A program made the translations under genes and the position numbers. Below are positions 53,196-64,000 of a stretch of 64,000 nucleotides of DNA, in pieces. Every line of letters begins with the position of its first letter. Positions within the stretch are counted from its first letter, which is position 1. This DNA is from Zeus faber (taxonomy: Eukaryota > Chordata > Actinopteri > Zeiformes > Zeidae), in contig OY482847.1 of the NCBI GenBank assembly GCA_960531495.1, forward strand, positions 8,761,992 through 8,825,991. The letters are read 5' to 3'. The notes beneath the pieces are model-generated. The model ran no database searches. It had not been told where the DNA came from and was given only the letters and a program-made list of their open reading frames with translations.

Positions 53196-54871
53196 TAAAA
53201 ATGCCTGCTGCTTGTCACAAAGTGCCGCCGGGTACAATTATCGAGTGTGTATGAGGACAAACTGAAAATTCCAGACAACGCCGGCTTTCAGTGCCGTTGC
53301 CAGGCAACAATACTTTACTTCAAACATAACTTGGCCTTTTTTTTCTTTTTTTTTTTTTTTTTCTGGCTCAGAGACAAGAAACAGTACAACATGAATTTGG
53401 CTGGAGGATAGAATCTCTGCTAATTGACATTTTTCGCGATGGTTATCGGGGCTTTGCGGGAACGCTCTCCGGTGCTTAAAGCGAGACGCCTTCCGTTTCC
53501 AGGCGCGCCGGACAAACAAAAACATCCACCGAGGGGGAAAAAAACAAAACAAAACTTTCTTTGCAACCATTATGAATCTGTTATGGATTTTTTGTGTTCG
53601 GCAGAGGTAGAGTTTGAGGGCCCGTGCGGAGGGGAAAACATGCCAGTTTGTCCGCCGCGGAGCGGAGCCGAGAAGCATGAAAGCGTGGAAAAAAAAAAAA
53701 AAAAAAAAAAGATCGGGGACGCGTTCCTCGGATGTTTGCGGAACAATGGGGCCGCGAACGCCTCGCATTCCACTTCATGTTTTTAATGGTCGGGCCTGTC
53801 AGTCAGTTTGTCTGCGGGCTGTTTGAGAGCGCTGCCCCCGAGCTCGATCGGGGCTCCAACCTGCCTCCGTGCAGCCGTTGCCACGGCAACAGCAATCGCC
53901 CCGTCGACAACCGTTCACGGCGCGAGCAACCACGCGGGCGGGTGTTCTCCGCCACCTGTGTGGATTTAACCGCACCGTGCCGGCACCCCGCCCTCGAAGC
54001 GACCCCGTTTTCCGAGGCTCGCCCTTCCGCCGTCCTCTCCTTTTTCTCATCTCCCTTCCATTTTCACTCTCCCCGTATCCGCGATCGCGGAGCGCGGGGC
54101 GGCCCCTCCGGGAGCGCCGCCGCCGCTCGCCTCGTTGCATGTAAACTGTAAACAAGCCCAGGAACGCCGCCGCCTCTGAGGGGACGACGGCCCCGGAGGT
54201 CAGCGGGCCGTGCTCGGAATGCCTGTTAATCTGTTCACAATCATCTATGCTCTCTTCTCTGGAGAAAAAAGGAGGGAGACTGTGTTCCAGTCTTAACATT
54301 AGACCCCAAACAGCCCTCGGATCAAACACATGACTCCGCCCAACCCCTGCCCTCCCATAATAAAACTCCTTGAAGATGGATCCTCTTGGTTTCCCAGTCG
54401 GCAGACTGAGGCCGCCATTGACGGCGGTGACACGGCAACCCTGTGGGCATTGAGTCAGACCCTGCTCTGCTTTTCCCACGACTGCTGGAGTTATATAAAG
54501 ATTATCTTAAGTGCGTGGGCAGGCCGCGTCGCAGAGCCGGGCCAGAGAGGCAGCAGCTGTCCCGTAGGGGCAGTACGGAGCCCTGGGTGGTCCCTGTCGT
54601 CTCTGTCTCTCTACGTTTCATTTGAAGGATTTTAAGTTTTTGTTAAATTTGTATTTTAAGCACGTTTATTTCTCTAATGTGTGGCACAGGTGTTCTTGCC
54701 ATTTTTATCAAAATCACAGAAATGTTTCAGTGGTGTGGATGGGGCTAGTGGTGTGGGCTAGTGCCACCATAGTGCCTTACAGTGGCCCCTCAAAATAAGA
54801 AGTTGGACGGGCAATTAAACATTGGTAACTTTTTGCGAAAAGAAAGGAATTTCAATGATAAATGTTTGATT

Positions 54872-54875
<4 letters not shown>

Positions 54876-54908
<33 letters not shown>
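54876..54908. repeat. (TA)n microsatellite
   Basis: Uninterrupted TA tract. Confidence 0.95.
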
Positions 54909-54911
<3 letters not shown>

Positions 54912-55297
54912 TAAAGCTGTAAGCATCATAAACACATAATAAAATTGCATCTACACTTGTGCCCATAAACCAACCCACGCCCATACATAGACACATACAA
55001 TACCAAAACATAAGAAAACAGAAACAAACTTGCAGGACTTGAGATCCAGAAGCAAATTAATAATCAGGTAAAAATACTAAAGATGGGAGTCTCTCTTAAG
55101 GGACCGGTCGGCTATTTCTCGAGCCTCACCCCTTGGCTGAAAAAAAACAAAAAAAAGAAAATGTGTGATTTTATTTAAGCCTGTGTTCAGGCCCCGGTTG
55201 AAACAAATAGCATCATCCTTTATCGGGCTCGGCTGCAGAAATCTGCATCCCATAGCGGTGCACGCCACAAATGATGATATCCAATTTTATTTTTTAG

Positions 55298-55347
55298 TTT
55301 TCCAAAGCACCTCAACAATGTGAAACCACAGATTCAGACGGTCGGAG
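55298..55347 (+). other. Orphan exon-like segment (50 nt)
   Basis: A T-rich tract ending in TTTTTTAG is followed by 50 nt open in two frames (one reads FPKHLNNVKPQIQTVG) and then by an ideal donor GGAG|GTAAGTAC. No partner exon or known protein was recognised. It could be a non-coding RNA exon or chance. Confidence 0.2.
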
Positions 55348-55462
55348 GTAAGTACGCAGCGGGCGTTTGCTCCGTTTCTGGGCGCTCCGGAGGGAAACTG
55401 CACCATTGTGCGCGGTAAAAGAGCTCACCTCTCAGGTCTCAGGGGCTTCCACTGCACTCTAC

Positions 55463-55464
55463 GC

Positions 55465-55502
<38 letters not shown>
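55463..55502. repeat. (AC)n microsatellite
   Basis: AC tract; irregular AC-rich sequence continues to about 55540. Confidence 0.95.
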
Positions 55503-55504
<2 letters not shown>

Positions 55505-57100
55505 GCAGACACGCACGCATGCGCACACACACACATGCACTTCACTAAGTTACAGGGCGGAACCTTCGCACACATAAAGAGCGCATTGTGCCCCAAGTCG
55601 TGGAGCTGTCAGCGAACACCGGACAAACTATACACCACTGTTCAGCCATTGGGGGGGGGGGGGGGGGGTGGTTCTCTCCAGGGGCATGAAAGCATTTTTC
55701 CCTCCTCCGCCGGTGGCACATAGTTCCAGGCTGCATCTCCACCGCCGTGACCTGTCAGGCTCTCCCGCAGCACCATTCACAAATACAGCCCTGGGCCCGG
55801 AGCTGGAGCTTATTTCCGGAGATTCTTTTGGGAGACAATGGCCGCCGGACCCCATCTGATCGGATTTTGTCCCTGGAACCGCAGCCGAGGACATTTCCGT
55901 TGTTAGATATGATTTTGTGTCCGTCCTCTGGTTCGGAAGATAACGGTGACATTAGCACTCAAACAGTCACTACTGTGCATTCTGCCGCGGTGCTAACATC
56001 CTGTAAACGAAGTAACAGTGAAGTTGTTTTTCTGGGGGCCCCGGACCCCAGCATTGACCACCCCTGTTTTTCCTGCTCGCGCTTGCCATTTGGGATGAAC
56101 TGGCGGGCGCAACCGCGCCGGCTGAGCCCCTCGCCCCAAACAGAGACAGGACCCTCGGGTGCGCCCCCTCTCGTCTCCCGACGCACACGCCAAAGACGTC
56201 AAGCGAAAAAGAAAAATCCCATCAAATCGAGAAAGAAGCCGGAGGGATGAGTTCTGAGCCTCGCCGCCCCTCCCGGACCACGCGGCGCGGTGTTATTTAT
56301 AGCTCAGCGAGCTATTTTTACGACGCGGTTGTTTGTGGCGCGTGACGGGACGGCACCCTGGCTCTCTTCTGAGTCTCGTCCGGCTTTGCCGCTTTTTGGG
56401 CTTTGAGGTGTGCGGGCGTTAGAAAAAGCCGCGTCATCCCGTGCTCTTAATTCTCTTGCGTCCGTTGGCGGTGCAGGTGGGATGCACGGCATTCGATCGG
56501 TTTTGTCCGAGGCGGACAGGGGCTGACCTTTACAGCCCGGGACCGCGCTCGGGAATTTTGGAGATGTTACGCTTTGGGGGATCCACAATTAAGAGATCAT
56601 CAGGAGTATCACGATGGTCATCCCGCTTTCTTTTCCATTAAGCCGTGATGTTGTACAACAGAGCACCGCCGGGACCTTCATCGGGACGGGAACCATTTAA
56701 AAGCCCCTTAACCCACGGAACGAATCCACTTAACTCAGCGGCAGTCTGAACACGGCGAAGGGGGGTCCGGAAGATACGCTCCCGCGTCGTGAACTGTTAT
56801 GTCGGGAAGGTTATGTCAGGAAGTTTGATCCCCTCTCGAAAAAGGAAAATAAGTCCACCTCGCGGTTAATGCGGTTAATAATGAACATTGTACTTTTTTT
56901 AATGTAATTTACTGTATTATTTCAAAATATATAGAAATGCAGTTATAACTCAAACAGTAACTCAGTAAAAATAACCATCATCTGTGTTATGTCTCCACGG
57001 CGACGCCCCATTGTTCCGGAAATGTCGGGTTAGGGACGGTTAGGTTTCGGTGCCATCGAAACTATGGCGTGGCACCGCCTCCCCCTGGGGAGTAGACCTG

Positions 57101-57275
57101 CTCCTGCCCCTGTCTCCTGGCCGTGGCCCCTGTCTCCTGGCCGTGGCCCCTGTCTCCTGGCCGTGGCCCCTGTCTCCTGGCCGCGGCCCCTGTCTCCTGG
57201 CAGCTGTGGTTCCTGTCTCCTGGCCGAGATTCCCGTCTCTTGGTTGCTGCGGTTCCTGTCCCCTGGCCGCGGATC
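57101..57275. repeat. 20-bp minisatellite
   Basis: Units of CCGTGGCCCCTGTCTCCTGG: about five near-identical copies at 57101-57200, followed by several diverged copies to about 57275. Confidence 0.95.
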
Positions 57276-57754
57276 GTCTCGGTGCCGGGGTCCTGTTCGG
57301 GGGCCGGGATCTCCGGAGGTAGGCGACGCGCCGCCGGGGTCTGCCTGCACGGAAGTCATTATACCACCTGCGTTCGACCCCGATCCGAGGACGGCGTCAG
57401 CCCGGCGCAGACGACTCCCGTCTGGGGGGCGAGGGCGGCGGCGACATGCGATCTCCATTTGAGGATGTGAAAATGAGAAAAGCACGGGTCACGGGTCCCG
57501 GTCTCCGCGCGGGGACACGAGCGCGGCCCTGGGAAAGGAAGCTGTGCACGGGCACCGACGTCCGTGTTCTCTGGCCTCCACCGCTTTCATTCGTACTAGA
57601 CCGTACTCCGGGCTGTCGGATACCCCACTTGGCACCGAACACCGAGCACAATTTCTCGCCAAGTTTTTTTATTTTATTATTTTAATGGCCATAAGTCAAT
57701 AAACTGTGGCCTAAGCCAGGGGTCCTCGAACCGGGGTCCAACTGCTCTCCAGGG

Positions 57755-58075
57755 CGGTGGTTCTCACCGTGGGTCTCCCGGGGGTCCTTCGAGAGTTTCC
57801 AGGGGGTCCCCAGCCAAATTATGAACAGTTGAACTTCAACATCTCCGCGTTCACAAGACGTTCACGCCGTCAGAGAACGTACGACTCTTCCGATCCTAGT
57901 TTCTCCGTGATCTCTCTGTAGCGCAGACAGGTGCGGAGGTTTGGACTTAGTCACATCCAATAATAAACATCTTCTCAGATCGCCGTGCCAGAGACAAAAC
58001 CTCGTCGAATGGGGTCCGTGGCCTCCCGCGTATCAAACCGAGGGTCCTCGATGTGAAAGGGCCTGAGAGCCGCTG
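57755..58075. mobile_element. hAT-like MITE, 321 bp
   Basis: Left end CGGTGGTTCTCA and right end (reverse complement) CAGCGGCTCTCA. Flanks CTCCAGGG (57747-57754) and CTCTAGGG (58076-58083) match at 7 of 8, a hAT-type duplication. A related partial left end (CAGGGGTCCTCGAACCGGGG) lies just before it at 57718. A homologous copy is at 59446. Confidence 0.8.
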
Positions 58076-58522
58076 CTCTAGGGCCCCTCAAAGGAATTGG
58101 AGGGGGTTATTTTTCATTAGATTATTATATTATTTTTCGATTCCTTTTTTTTTTCCATTTTTGATTTTTTTCCCAGAAAATATATTTCTATTGAGATAGA
58201 ACTTGACTTTGACTTTTGACTTTTTTGTCAGTGGGGTTTAAGATACACGTTAAAACACCTCAGCAGGAATAATTATTAAAATATATAAATTAGAATTAAA
58301 AGTGTTTATTCCAGAGCGGATTTCAACACAATATAATATACACTTATACAATATACACTTACACTTCATTCTAAGTTCCTGCTTTTTAAGTGACAGTTTT
58401 TTTACATGTAAGACCTATATATGTCTAGATTTTTGGAAGATATTCCGATAAAAAACAAGATTCAAAACACAGAAAAGCAACAAAAACAGACCAAGACCAG
58501 GGATAGTTCGCTACAAAACCAC

Positions 58523-58528
58523 TTTATT
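58523..58528 (-). terminator. wtip: Candidate wtip polyadenylation signal
   Basis: TTTATT on plus (AATAAA on minus) in the context CACTTTATTGAAAAAG. Transcription from wtip would end near 58500. Confidence 0.45.
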
Positions 58529-59445
58529 GAAAAAGCAGATTATAACATCTACAGTTAAATGATACGTCCCAATTTTTTAATACATTAAATAACTTTAGAC
58601 TTTTTCATGTTTAGATAAATATATCTAATTTCCTTTTTTTCATGAACCATCTAGGTAATCAAAAAACACGTAACGATACAAAAGACATGTGACAGACGTC
58701 AAGATGTGCTTAATGGAACTACCGGTAAAAAGAACGAGTCGTCTCTTCGCGAGTGATTTCTGAACCAAAAAATAATAAAAAATAAAAAATAAAATAAAAA
58801 CACACTAGCCTCTTTATGTACAAGGAAACTAGTCGGATGCTATGAAATACACATTTATAGTACTTTTTTTTTCTTGCAAAGGGGGGAAATGAAGAAATCC
58901 TTTAAAGTGTACGTGAGGTTTTTTTTTTGCAGGTACGTTTCTTGTTTGACTTATATTCAATTTTCGGGTGTGCGTGTGTGCGTGGGGGGGGGGGTTGTGA
59001 ATGGTTTCAGACCAGACAGAAAGGTGAGGAAGGCAGTGGCCTCAGTCTTCAAGTATAATACACATTCCTCGACTGGGACTCGTCTCGAGTTTGCTTCCAT
59101 GCGAAACGCGCGACCGGGAACAGAGCGGAGACAGTCGATCGGCTTTCACAAAATTCGTATTACATTCAAAAGGATCTCATTACATCCGACAGTACTTTTC
59201 CCGTGGACCCCTCCCGTACGTTAATCTCTCCTCCGGCCCCCCCCTTTTTTCACCCTCCTTTTTCAAAGGACAGACTCAGTAGTATTTAGTGGACCCTGTG
59301 TATTTATGAACCCGATTTGGGTCGAGTGAGGATTGCAAATAAATCTTGCCGTTCGCTTAAAACCTCCCCGGAGTATGGACGGGCTTTATCACGGCCGCCG
59401 CGACAGGAAAGAAGTTCAAAGTCAAGTCGGTTAATCCCTCGAAAT

Positions 59446-59780
59446 CAGCGGTCCTCAACGCGGGGTCCGGGGACCCGCCGGGGGTCATTCGAGAGGCTCC
59501 GGGGGGTCCCCGGCAGAATTACCCACCGTGAAACTTAATTCACATAAGACGTTGGCGAATGTCCAGTAACGACCGTCTGGAGCCGAGTTTCACGGCTCTC
59601 TCTAATTTAAGTACCGACAGGTATGGAGGTTTGAACCGGATCATACCTTACAATAAAACCGTCTCTGACTCTGATCTCGGAGACGGAGTCTTATCAAACG
59701 CAGCCCGTGGCTTGATCGTGTGTCCAACCGAGGCTCCTTGGGGTGAGAAAGATGGGCCGGCGCTCCGCGTGAGCGGCAAC
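59446..59780. mobile_element. Second copy of the 57755 MITE family
   Basis: Begins CAGCGGTCCTCAACG and shares ordered blocks with 57755-58075, e.g. GACAGGTATGGAGGTTTG versus GACAGGTGCGGAGGTTTG, and the GGGGGGTCCCC block. Same orientation. The right end is eroded. Confidence 0.65.
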
Positions 59781-59908
59781 CCAGCTGACCCGCCGCAGAC
59801 TGCGACGAACCCCATCCATGTTGCTCTCAGGAGGCAAAAACAAAACGCATCGAATTACATATACAAACACACGAATCAACACTCGTTCCGAAGGCTGCGT
59901 GTGAGGGG

Positions 59909-59909
<1 letters not shown>

Positions 59910-59995
<86 letters not shown>
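59910..59995. repeat. (GA)n microsatellite, about 86 bp
   Basis: Uninterrupted GA tract in the wtip 3' UTR; CT on the transcript strand. Confidence 0.98.
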
Positions 59996-60001
<6 letters not shown>

Positions 60002-60086
60002 GGCGTCGCCGTGGTGCTTGAGGCTCTGAGCTGCCGTGTGGAGACAGTGACGCGCACGTGGTGCCGTGGCCCTGCCAGTGGCCCGA

Positions 60087-60232
60087 GCACACACACACAC
60101 AAGCGCGCGCGCACACACACGCATACATAAATATATACAGTACATCATATTTGCTAAATTGTTGACTCGTTTAGACACAGGCACATACGTTCACATGCAC
60201 ACGCACGCGCACACACACACACACACACACAG
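60087..60232. repeat. AC/GC-rich microsatellite cluster
   Basis: Short (AC)n tracts at 60091-60102, 60111-60121 and 60205-60231, separated by unique DNA. Confidence 0.85.
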
Positions 60233-60336
60233 CAGGAGAATTGTGGGAGACTCCCTAGAGACTCGGGTGGGACCAGCAACTCCAGTTTTCAGGGAAATCC
60301 ACCGACACAAAAGTGAATGACATCGCAGATCAGAGT

Positions 60337-60340
<4 letters not shown>

Positions 60341-60414
<74 letters not shown>
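60341..60414. repeat. (AC)n microsatellite, about 74 bp
   Basis: Uninterrupted AC tract in the wtip 3' UTR. Confidence 0.98.
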
Positions 60415-60417
<3 letters not shown>

Positions 60418-60782
60418 CTTTAAGGGATGAGTACACGCAGAGGCTTTTCATTGTGATGCACTATACTCTGTAAGTGCCGGTACGACAAAATCAGTCAGTG
60501 GAAGCTTTAGCAAGAGCCAGTTTCCCCAAATAGATGAAACTCAGCTGGGAACAGTAAATCGTTCTGAAATGTCGATGGTTCCAACCATCTGGACATTTCA
60601 CATCCAATCAAGGTGACAACTCAACTGCTCGTTTTTACGACAACCGTGTTGTAAGATGTGGCCAGCGCTACCTATCCCAAAGTAAAGGAGAGTAGAAAGA
60701 GTGGATCGGGAAATGGAAATGAAACATCAGACCTTTCAGCTCCGGAGGCTGCGACCACTTCAGTGTGTCGCCCCCGACGCTG

Positions 60783-60812
60783 CAGCAACAACAACAACAA
60801 CAACAACAACAA
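60783..60812. repeat. (CAA)n microsatellite
   Basis: About ten CAA units. Confidence 0.95.
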
Positions 60813-61934
60813 ACTACTTCTAGGGGTTTTATGTGGAAAACATCTGCAAAATATATATTCATATATAAAAGAAAATCTATGTGCATCTAAGGTTGTTTTT
60901 TTTTTATTCTCTCATAATATAATCATTAATTAAGACACTGCTTGTGAATCTCTCGGGGTCGGGCGTGAGGCTGCTCAGTAGAGACCTGCGGCCCGGTGGG
61001 GAGGGTGGAAAGGAGCGATCAGTTCAAAGGGAGACTCCAGTTTTTTTTGTTTTGTTTTGTTTTTTGGGTGGGGGGGGGGGGGGGGGGGTCACAGGAGCTA
61101 GGCTAGGTGATCCCCATCTGCAGCCATGCATTGAGCTAACTCAGTTAGCATGCAGCCCGTTCTCTATCTCAGTTCTGGACACACAGGGGTGATATTGATA
61201 TCGACCTTCTCGTCTGAATCTGGTTAAGATGGACGAGAAGGACGATCCCCCCCCCAAAAAAAAACCAAAACTGCAGTCTCCCTTCAACGAGGGTGTCTCA
61301 CGGTTCCTTGTTGCGGTGCATACCCGTTAACTGCCCCACTCTGAAGGCACAGCAGGGCCCACCCCGGGGTCCAGCCGGCACAGGAATGTTAGCGGATCTC
61401 TGCCGACCCCGCCCTCCTTTATCCTCTGAGATGAGGGGAGCGGGAAACAGAAATAAAAGGAACGCCGGAGGAAAGAGGGAGACGTAAGCGAGATTAGGGA
61501 AGGGGGGGGGGGGGGTTGTTTTTGCCTTCTTCCCTTTTAAGCTCTCTCTGTGATAAATGTGCAAGGGTCAGGGGCTGTGACGTCACCGCGGGCCTCTGGG
61601 TGGGACGGTGGGGGGTCACAGCAGCATTCAGGGTTCAGAGAGCGGAGGGAACCGGGGGGGGGGGGTTAAACCACAGATGGGAGATGGGAGGGGACTGACA
61701 TGGGCCCTTTTCCCAGCCTTGTCAAGGCACGCAGAGGGAGCTGTCCCGTGTGGACCGGTCCATGGTCCACGGGTCCAGAGTCCTTGTGGTCCGATTGGTC
61801 GGCGGCCCGGCGGTCCGCTGGCAAATGAGGGCAAAAGGGATTTCCACCGGCACATCTTTGGGCCACTGGCTTCTCAGGTGGGAGCCCTTGGTTGGGGTCG
61901 TGTGGTAGTCAGCCTACCCCCGCCGCCTTCCCCC

Positions 61935-63651
61935 TCACAGCTCCGTGACGTGGAGGGGGTAGCTGGGGGGCGAGTGGGCCGAGACCTGGGCCTGGAGTCT
62001 GTGGATATGGCAGCCGTGGCACAGCAGGTGTCCTTCCAACGGGTAACAGCGATGGCCCTCCTCGTCGTTCAGCTGCAGGCCACAGTCCTGGGAGGGGGGG
62101 GGGGACGACAGATGAGGACAAAAGTAGAGAATAGCGCTAAGATACACAAAGATGTGTCCATGCTTCATGAGCAACGACTGGAGTCTCTACGGGTGTGTCC
62201 AGTGAGGATGTGTTTCGGGGCAGGCTTCTATTTTCATCTTGTTTTAGGGAGGGTTCCGACGCCCGTTTCACTGAGAGTGCGTGGCTGGAGTCCGGAGCCT
62301 TTGAAGAGGTTTTACACTGAATGCGACAAACGACAGGGACTCACCGGAAGTCTCAGTCATTTCTATGCGGAAACTGCACATGAAGAGCTCCGATCCTCGA
62401 CAAATTTGGATTATGACGCTACGACCGAAAGCCACGATGGCTGGAACTGTTGATGACTTTTTGAACTGGCCTTAAATCGAAGTATGTTGTTTATATAAAA
62501 CAATGAAATCAAATATAACCTTGGGTGTCACCATATTCACGATCAATAAATACATTTTTATATCAATAAAAGTTGTTAGTAAATAAATTATTAGTAAAAG
62601 TATATTATTCATAAGAAATATAAATATTAATTAATACTTAGTACACACGTTATATTATTATGTATTGGTATCAGTACATCTCTACTTTGACTGTGTTTCT
62701 GTTTCCCTCCCTGCTGAGATTTGGGACGATCAGCCCTTGTTTACAGAATTCTTTGATCAATTCCCGCTCGTGGTCACGGAGTGGAATGTCTGGAATCAAG
62801 CCGGCCGTGTCTGTCCTAACAACTTCCTTCTCTCGCAGCCACTTCACCCAGGCACGCAGACGCACACGCCACTGATCTAGACGACACCGCCAGGAATGCC
62901 TGGATGAATTTTTTAGATTCGTTTCTGCGAAAGTCGACTTTGCTGAATGTAGCGGTGGGTCGCCTGACGAGACGCACCCCGGGCCGCGCGACGGGAACTC
63001 AGTCGAAATTAGAGCCCAGCCAAGTAGCAAGACGTTGGAATGTGCCTCGTCAATGTGTTACCAAGCTCGGCTACAGTACAATCTCACTGTGTGTGTGTGT
63101 GTGTGTGCACGTCTTCGGGCTTTGGGTATGTACTCATCAAGTTTTGGTTAGCCTGTGTGAGTGTGCACGTTGATCTGTCTGGGTGTTGGTTTAAGCTTGT
63201 CGACGGCTGCGTGAGCCGCATGTCTGTGCACAAGCCTGCATGTGTGTGTGCGCGCGTGTGCGTGTGTGTGTGCGTGCGTGTGTGCGTGCGTGTGTGCGTG
63301 CCTGTGTGTGTTTTTGTTGGTCTTAGTCATTCCACAGGAGACAGGGATGGTGAATCACACACACTCCTGGTGGTTTTAAAGTCTAGTCTTATCCCGGGGC
63401 TCTCACTCTTGTTAATTGTGTGTGTCTGTGTGTTCAGTTGTGTTAATAATTGATGTTTGCTCATGCCCTTTTGTCTGCCTCTGTGAAAGAGACTTCGGTG
63501 CTGAGTCACAGAGGTCGGCACGTCGGACTCGATTGGTTATCGTTTCTGGCCCGATCCGGCCCGGTCTGCAGGAGCCGCTCACCTCGCAGTGGTAGCACTC
63601 CACGTGGTAGTCTTTGTCCATGGACACCACTCGGATGGTTTCCTCCGAGCC
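61935..63651 (-). CDS. wtip: WTIP (Ajuba-family LIM protein), last two coding exons, partial
   Basis: Exons 63651-63583 (69 nt) and 62087-61935 (153 nt, TGA stop at 61935-61937) encode the last 73 residues; upstream exons lie beyond the window. The protein part starts GSEETIRVV, continues [20 protein letters not shown] and [13 protein letters not shown], and ends PLHVTEL. The Cys/His spacing is that of the third LIM domain of the Ajuba/LIMD1/WTIP group, and the C-terminal HVTEL is shared with human WTIP, which separates it from Ajuba and LIMD1. Known roles: adherens-junction and centrosome scaffold, inhibitor of LATS kinases, WT1 and Snail partner. Linkage to gpi and garre1 supports the call. 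Junctions are GT-AG and phase 0. Confidence 0.92.
62088..63582 (-). other. wtip last intron (1.5 kb)
   Basis: AT-rich at 62500-62660; GT/GC-rich low-complexity repeats at 63088-63107 and 63237-63313. No other feature seen. Confidence 0.75.
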
Positions 63652-64000
63652 CTGCGGGGGGGGGGGGGACATGCTGAAGGTGGATTTACAAAAGTATTGC
63701 GCGGCTTTTGTGGCCGCTAAACCTGTGCAAATAATACAAAAAGCAACAGTCTAACTCACAAAGCACCCGCACGCGGACAAATGCACCCCTAACTGTGCTG
63801 CCACACAAACAGCCTCTCAGTGCGCCCGTACAATTTGCATGTATTTCAAATAAGTATTTTTCGTACATTTGCCGCTAAAATTGTCCCCTTTCTATGCAAA
63901 TGAGCCTCATTGCAAAAAACGTCCAATTCACAAACACCAGCGCTAATAGCCACACGCAGGTAGAGTGAAATTATTAGCGTCTGCTGGTGGTAACTGCGTG
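63652..64000 (-). other. wtip upstream intron (partial)
   Basis: Follows the acceptor CCCCCGCAG|GGCTCG of the penultimate exon. No exon visible to the window edge. Confidence 0.7.

Larger units (their letters stand above)
53196..58504. other. gpi-wtip intergenic region (5.3 kb)
   Basis: No recognised protein gene on either strand. GC/CpG-rich stretches at about 53870-54200 and 55700-57600 give many chance ORFs. Poly-T (53340-53362) and poly-A (53691-53710) tracts, (TA)n and (AC)n repeats, a 20-bp minisatellite, a hAT-like MITE and one orphan exon-like segment are listed separately. PDCD2L and UBA2, neighbours of GPI in human, were looked for by eye and not seen. Confidence 0.55.
58505..61934 (-). 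other. wtip: wtip 3' UTR (3.4 kb, inferred)
   Basis: Runs from the wtip stop codon (61935-61937) to the minus-strand AATAAA at 58528-58523. It is rich in microsatellites and G-runs and holds a MITE copy. No credible ORF. A shorter UTR using an earlier signal is possible. Confidence 0.5.

Noticed and set aside
53799..54479. 226-codon minus-strand ORF between gpi and wtip
   Set aside because: GC-rich DNA with few stops; Arg-rich, no domain, no splice context.
57101..57275. CRISPR-like array
   Set aside because: Units are directly adjacent without unique spacers and the host is a vertebrate; it is a minisatellite.
61608..62453. 281-codon plus-strand ORF
   Set aside because: It overlaps the last wtip coding exon in antisense, has low-complexity glycine runs and no recognisable domain.

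Overview
The window is vertebrate nuclear DNA, almost certainly from a teleost fish. It has multi-exon genes with GT-AG introns, long AC/GT microsatellites, fish-type tRNA-derived SINEs, many small hAT-like DNA elements and decayed Tc1/mariner fragments. No operons, CRISPR arrays, rRNA genes or functional tRNA genes were seen. The species cannot be read from the sequence.

Three protein-coding genes are supported. (1) garre1 (KIAA0355; granule-associated Rac/RHOG effector), minus strand: 13 coding exons from 21784 down to 1756, 1081 codons, all phases consistent. A 5' UTR exon probably lies in the CpG-dense block at 40.15-41.2 kb, which makes the first intron about 19 kb. (2) gpi (glucose-6-phosphate isomerase), plus strand: 18 coding exons from 43556 to 52150, 553 codons, with all catalytic residues present. 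(3) wtip (WT1-interacting protein, Ajuba-type LIM protein), minus strand: only the last two coding exons (63651-63583 and 62087-61935) and a 3' UTR reaching about 58.5 kb are in the window.

Layout: 1-1.76 kb is garre1 3' UTR or downstream DNA containing a hAT-like insertion. 1.76-21.8 kb is garre1 exons and introns. 21.8-40.6 kb is the long 5' garre1 intron, packed with transposon remnants (a TTAA-flanked element with a long hairpin, a 1.9-kb hAT-like element, a 1.3-kb hAT-like element with a SINE nested in it, and a 0.6-kb MITE). 40.1-43.5 kb is the garre1/gpi head-to-head intergenic region with CTCF-like motifs. 43.5-53.2 kb is gpi. 53.2-58.5 kb is non-coding DNA with GC-rich stretches. 58.5-64 kb is the wtip 3' end.

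The three genes work in different processes: Rac/RhoG signalling and RNA granules, glycolysis, and junctional/Hippo LIM scaffolding. Their linkage is ancestral: the human orthologues lie together on 19q13.11. Orientation differs from human, where all are co-directional as recalled, and PDCD2L and UBA2, which lie between GPI and WTIP in human, are not visible here. I found no convincing undescribed system. The most interesting items are transposon structures, two hairpins, repeat tracts next to splice sites, and the rearranged gene order.
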